Origin: Actinomycetes bacterium
GTDB lineage: Bacteria > Actinomycetota > Acidimicrobiia > Acidimicrobiales > SZUA-35
Assembly (NCBI GenBank): GCA_024227975.1
Contig: JAAETV010000034.1
Location: 1-8,198, forward strand
Direction: 5' to 3'
DNA length: 8,198 nucleotides
Part shown: one piece after another, positions 6,212-8,198 of the stretch
How the letters are laid out: every line of letters starts with the position of its first letter
Position numbering within the stretch: the stretch's first letter is position 1
Made by a program: the position numbers and the translations under genes
The notes under the pieces: generated by a model
Databases searched by the model: none
Seen by the model: only the letters and a program-made list of their open reading frames with translations
What the model was told of the DNA's origin: nothing

Positions 6212-7132
6212 ATGAGCTTCCACGTCATCGTCGGTGCCGGTCCCATCGGAACGGGCACCGCACTCCAACTGGTTGACCGGGGCCATCAGGTCCGTATCAT
6301 CACCCGGTCGGGATCTGGCCCCAGCCATGATCGCATCGAGTTGGTAGCGGCCGATGCCACTGATGTCGCACGCCTCGTCGAACTGAGCGAAGGCGCGCAC
6401 TCGCTCTACAACTGTGCCAATCCCCCCTACGACAAATGGCCGACGGCCTGGCCCCCTCTGTCTGCCAGCCTGATCAGGGCAGCGACCGCCACCGGCGCCC
6501 GACTCGTCATCATGAGCAACCTCTACGGCTACGCCGAGAACAGCTCACCGATGAGAGCAACCGACCCCCTCGATCCACCATCGAAGAAGGGCGCGGTTCG
6601 AGCTCAGATGTGGCGTGATGCCCTCGCCGCCCATGAGGCCGGAGAGATCCAGGCCACCGAATTGAGGGCTTCGGACTTCTTCGGACCCGGCCTGGGTCAG
6701 GGCGCCCAGCTTGGTGATCGGGTCGTACCCAAGGCGTTGGCTGGCAAGAACGTCAGCGTCGTTGGCGACCCCGATGCCCCCCACAGCTGGACCTTCGTCG
6801 ACGACATCTGCGTAGCCCTGGCCACCCTCGGCACCGACGATCGCTCTCTCGGGCGGGCTTGGCATGCTCCCACCGCACCACCCCAGAGCGCCCGCCAGAT
6901 GGTGACCCAGTTGTGCCAGGCGGCCGGGGTCAAGCCGGTGAAGGTGAAGCCGGTACCGCCGCTCATGCTCAAGGCCATGGGTCTCGTCGTCCCGGCGGTC
7001 GGTGAGCTGGGCGAGATGCTCTACCAGTTCGAAGAGCCGTTCATCATCGATGCCACCGACACCGAAGAGACCTTCGGCATCACATACACCCCCCTCGACT
7101 CCCAACTCGAGAAGACGGTCGCCGGCTGCTGA
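6212..7132 (+). CDS. Atypical extended SDR: NAD(P)-dependent epimerase/dehydratase-like protein
   Basis: This 306-residue cytoplasmic protein has a Rossmann fold with an N-terminal dinucleotide motif, VIVGAGPIG (5-13), fitting the extended short-chain dehydrogenase/epimerase group (NAD-dependent epimerase family, PF01370-like). Other family marks are the acidic VAADATD (45-51), YNCANPPY (66-73) at the end of the beta-4 region, IMSNLYGY (100-107) holding the serine of the catalytic set, and the SWTFVDDIC stretch (192-200) near the substrate end. The usual YxxxK is not intact: the lysine position (K125 or K126 in DPPSKKG) is present, but the residue four before is D121 or P122, not tyrosine. 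It may therefore bind NAD(P) without classical chemistry, or use another acid. The substrate is unknown. The gene is divergent from tetR, probably its target, and convergent with the queuosine gene 23 bases downstream. Confidence 0.83.
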   Translation: MSFHVIVGAGPIGTGTALQLVDRGHQVRIITRSGSGPSHDRIELVAADATDVARLVELSEGAHSLYNCANPPYDKWPTAWPPLSASLIRAATATGARLVIMSNLYGYAENSSPMRATDPLDPPSKKGAVRAQMWRDALAAHEAGEIQATELRASDFFGPGLGQGAQLGDRVVPKALAGKNVSVVGDPDAPHSWTFVDDICVALATLGTDDRSLGRAWHAPTAPPQSARQMVTQLCQAAGVKPVKVKPVPPLMLKAMGLVVPAVGELGEMLYQFEEPFIIDATDTEETFGITYTPLDSQLEKTVAGC

Positions 7133-7142
7133 TGAACCCCTC

Positions 7143-7159
7143 CTGACCGTGGCGGTCAG
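7143..7159. terminator. Shared hairpin between convergent dehydrogenase and qng1-like genes
   Basis: CTGACCG, loop TGG, CGGTCAG: a perfect seven-pair stem starting ten bases after the dehydrogenase stop and covering the stop codon of the minus-strand gene (7156-7158). It has no T-run on either strand. Its position between two gene ends suggests a two-way terminator. Confidence 0.45.
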
Positions 7160-8115
7160 TAGAGAAGGGTGAGTGTTCGGTGGTGTTCGCCGAACGAGGC
7201 GGCCTGTGGGCCGAGGACTGCTTCGGACCAAAGTCGATAGTCGAGGGCGGGGGTCACCACTGGATTGCCCCGCTTGGCCAACGCCTGGCGTAGTTGAGTG
7301 CCGCAGTAGACGGTGGCCCATCGCAGGGCGTGTTCGGCTTCGGAGTCGGCCGGGATCAGCTGGCGACCGTCGATGCTGGCGGCGAGGTCTGGTGAGTACA
7401 CCATGACGCCGAAGTGGCGCAGCACTCGGGGCAACATGTAATCGGGGTAGACGGGGAAGTCGTCGTAGTTGGTGAAGCCGGCGTCGGACCAGCCGAGGCC
7501 GGCCGCCATGAGGGCGGCGGCCAGGTGTGACAACTTGTCGAAGGGCAGCTGGCCGACGCTGGACTGGGGTCGGTCGTAGTAGCCGGGCATCGTCTCGGTC
7601 AACAGATCGGCGATCCGCTTGGCGTCGCGATTGGCGGTGGCCACGAGGTTGGAGGCTGTGCCGTCGTATCGGTCGATGATGGTGCGGGCTACCCGACGGA
7701 GGGTGTCGATTCGTTGGGGGATCAGCTGGAGCGTCCCCCGACCGGCGAAGAGGGCCGACCCCTCGCCTTCAGTGAGGGCGGCGAAGCCGGCGAGTGAGAG
7801 GCCGTCGGGTCCGAGTTTGCGGCTGAAGACGGTGAAGATCCCCGGGGCGTCGTCGAGCCACTGGCCGTCGAGCTCGGCGTGCCAGACCTCGTCGCCTTCA
7901 GGTGGCCAAAGGCAGGCCAAGACGGACACAGCGAGAGTCACATAGTCGAACCACCAGTCCTCGTGGCGCTCACGGGGGGTGCCGGGATAGTCGAAGGCTG
8001 GCAACAGGAATGTGTCGCCCGACCACCGATCAGCCAGCGCGTCGATGGCGTCGTGGTCGACCGTGACCCCCCACTCCGGTGGGGGTGGCAAGGCCTGGAG
8101 ATCGACGATGGTCAT
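7156..8115 (-). CDS. Queuosine salvage nucleosidase-like protein (Qng1/DUF2419 family)
   Basis: This 319-residue cytoplasmic protein fits the Q_salvage family (PF10343, DUF2419), whose studied members release queuine from queuosine 5'-phosphate so that the base can be reinserted into tRNA. The fit is clearest in the C-terminal half: FPVYPDYMLPRVLRHFG (220-236) followed by VYSPDLAASID (239-249), then DSEAEHALRWATVYCG (257-272) and LDYRLW (291-296). The N-terminal half has the tryptophan-rich segment EDWWFDYVTLAVSVLACLWP (52-71), where typical members have a more conserved N-F-x-F-W pattern, so this is a divergent branch. The length is normal. The start at 8115 is supported by a GGGAGGA ribosome binding site eight bases upstream. 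No other queuosine gene lies in the window, and none of the neighbours suggests a pathway link. An unrelated nucleosidase role cannot be excluded. Confidence 0.78.
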   Translation of the reverse strand: MTIVDLQALPPPPEWGVTVDHDAIDALADRWSGDTFLLPAFDYPGTPRERHEDWWFDYVTLAVSVLACLWPPEGDEVWHAELDGQWLDDAPGIFTVFSRKLGPDGLSLAGFAALTEGEGSALFAGRGTLQLIPQRIDTLRRVARTIIDRYDGTASNLVATANRDAKRIADLLTETMPGYYDRPQSSVGQLPFDKLSHLAAALMAAGLGWSDAGFTNYDDFPVYPDYMLPRVLRHFGVMVYSPDLAASIDGRQLIPADSEAEHALRWATVYCGTQLRQALAKRGNPVVTPALDYRLWSEAVLGPQAASFGEHHRTLTLLY

Positions 8116-8123
8116 GGGACGTA

Positions 8124-8130
8124 TCCTCCC
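8124..8130 (-). promoter_or_regulatory. Ribosome binding site of the qng1-like gene
   Basis: GGGAGGA on the minus strand, eight bases before the ATG at 8115: a good Shine-Dalgarno match that supports this start. Confidence 0.7.
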
Positions 8131-8154
8131 GTTGGGTCGGCTACAGCTTGCCTT

Positions 8155-8185
8155 CCGGGAGCGGAGCTCGGGCGCCCGCTCCCGG
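8155..8185. other. Strong GC-rich hairpin upstream of the qng1-like gene
   Basis: CCGGGAGCGG (8155-8164) and CCGCTCCCGG (8176-8185) are perfect ten-base inverted arms around an 11-base loop. No T-run follows on either strand. It may end transcription of a gene to the right of the window, or form in the 5' leader of the qng1-like message 40 bases before its start codon. Confidence 0.5.
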
Positions 8186-8198
8186 ACCGGCCTAGCCG

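Noticed and set aside
6064..6258. Longer tetR reading frame starting at 6258
   Set aside because: It would overlap the well-supported dehydrogenase start and cover both predicted promoters and the palindrome; the added residues are unlike any TetR N-terminus.
6545..7321. 258-codon minus-strand frame over the dehydrogenase
   Set aside because: It is antisense to a gene with an intact cofactor motif and strong ribosome binding site, and it crosses the convergent gene junction.
8116..8198. preQ1-type riboswitch before the qng1-like gene
   Set aside because: The leader is GC-rich with a simple hairpin; the A-rich tail and short loop of a preQ1 aptamer are absent.

Overview
The window comes from a GC-rich bacterium, most likely an actinomycete-type organism (Actinomycetota, possibly Acidimicrobiia). 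This rests on high third-position G/C, a probable leaderless gene start, a WHG-type TetR regulator and a many-helix membrane domain in front of GGDEF-EAL that is typical of actinobacterial proteins. The taxon is inference. No RNA genes, CRISPR array, insertion sequence or phage gene is visible, and the DNA is almost fully coding on alternating strands.

Layout. Positions 1-818 hold the N-terminal 272 codons of an unrecognised membrane-anchored protein on the minus strand, running off the left edge. Divergent from it, 897-1787 encodes a ten-helix EamA/DMT-family transporter with a strong ribosome binding site. After 87 bases, on the same strand, 1875-5222 encodes an 1115-residue protein: about ten membrane helices, an intact GGDEF domain, an intact EAL domain, then a C-terminal tandem GNAT-like module of the CelD/FemAB (Acetyltransf_6) type. 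A hairpin follows its stop. A TetR regulator (5365-6063, minus) and an atypical short-chain dehydrogenase/epimerase (6212-7132, plus) are divergent. They share a 148-base control region in which both promoters and an 18-base palindrome can be read. A convergent gene (7156-8115, minus) encodes a queuosine salvage nucleosidase-like protein (Qng1/DUF2419); the two genes share a short hairpin between their ends. The last 80 bases hold that gene's ribosome binding site and a strong GC-rich hairpin.

How they work together. The regulator and the dehydrogenase form a plausible local circuit in which TetR represses the enzyme and probably itself. The large GGDEF-EAL-GNAT protein is the most unusual item. 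It joins synthesis and breakdown of cyclic di-GMP to a putative acyl- or aminoacyl-transferase in one membrane polypeptide, an arrangement I do not recall being described. The transporter may be co-transcribed with it. The queuosine gene appears independent and suggests the host salvages queuine for tRNA modification.
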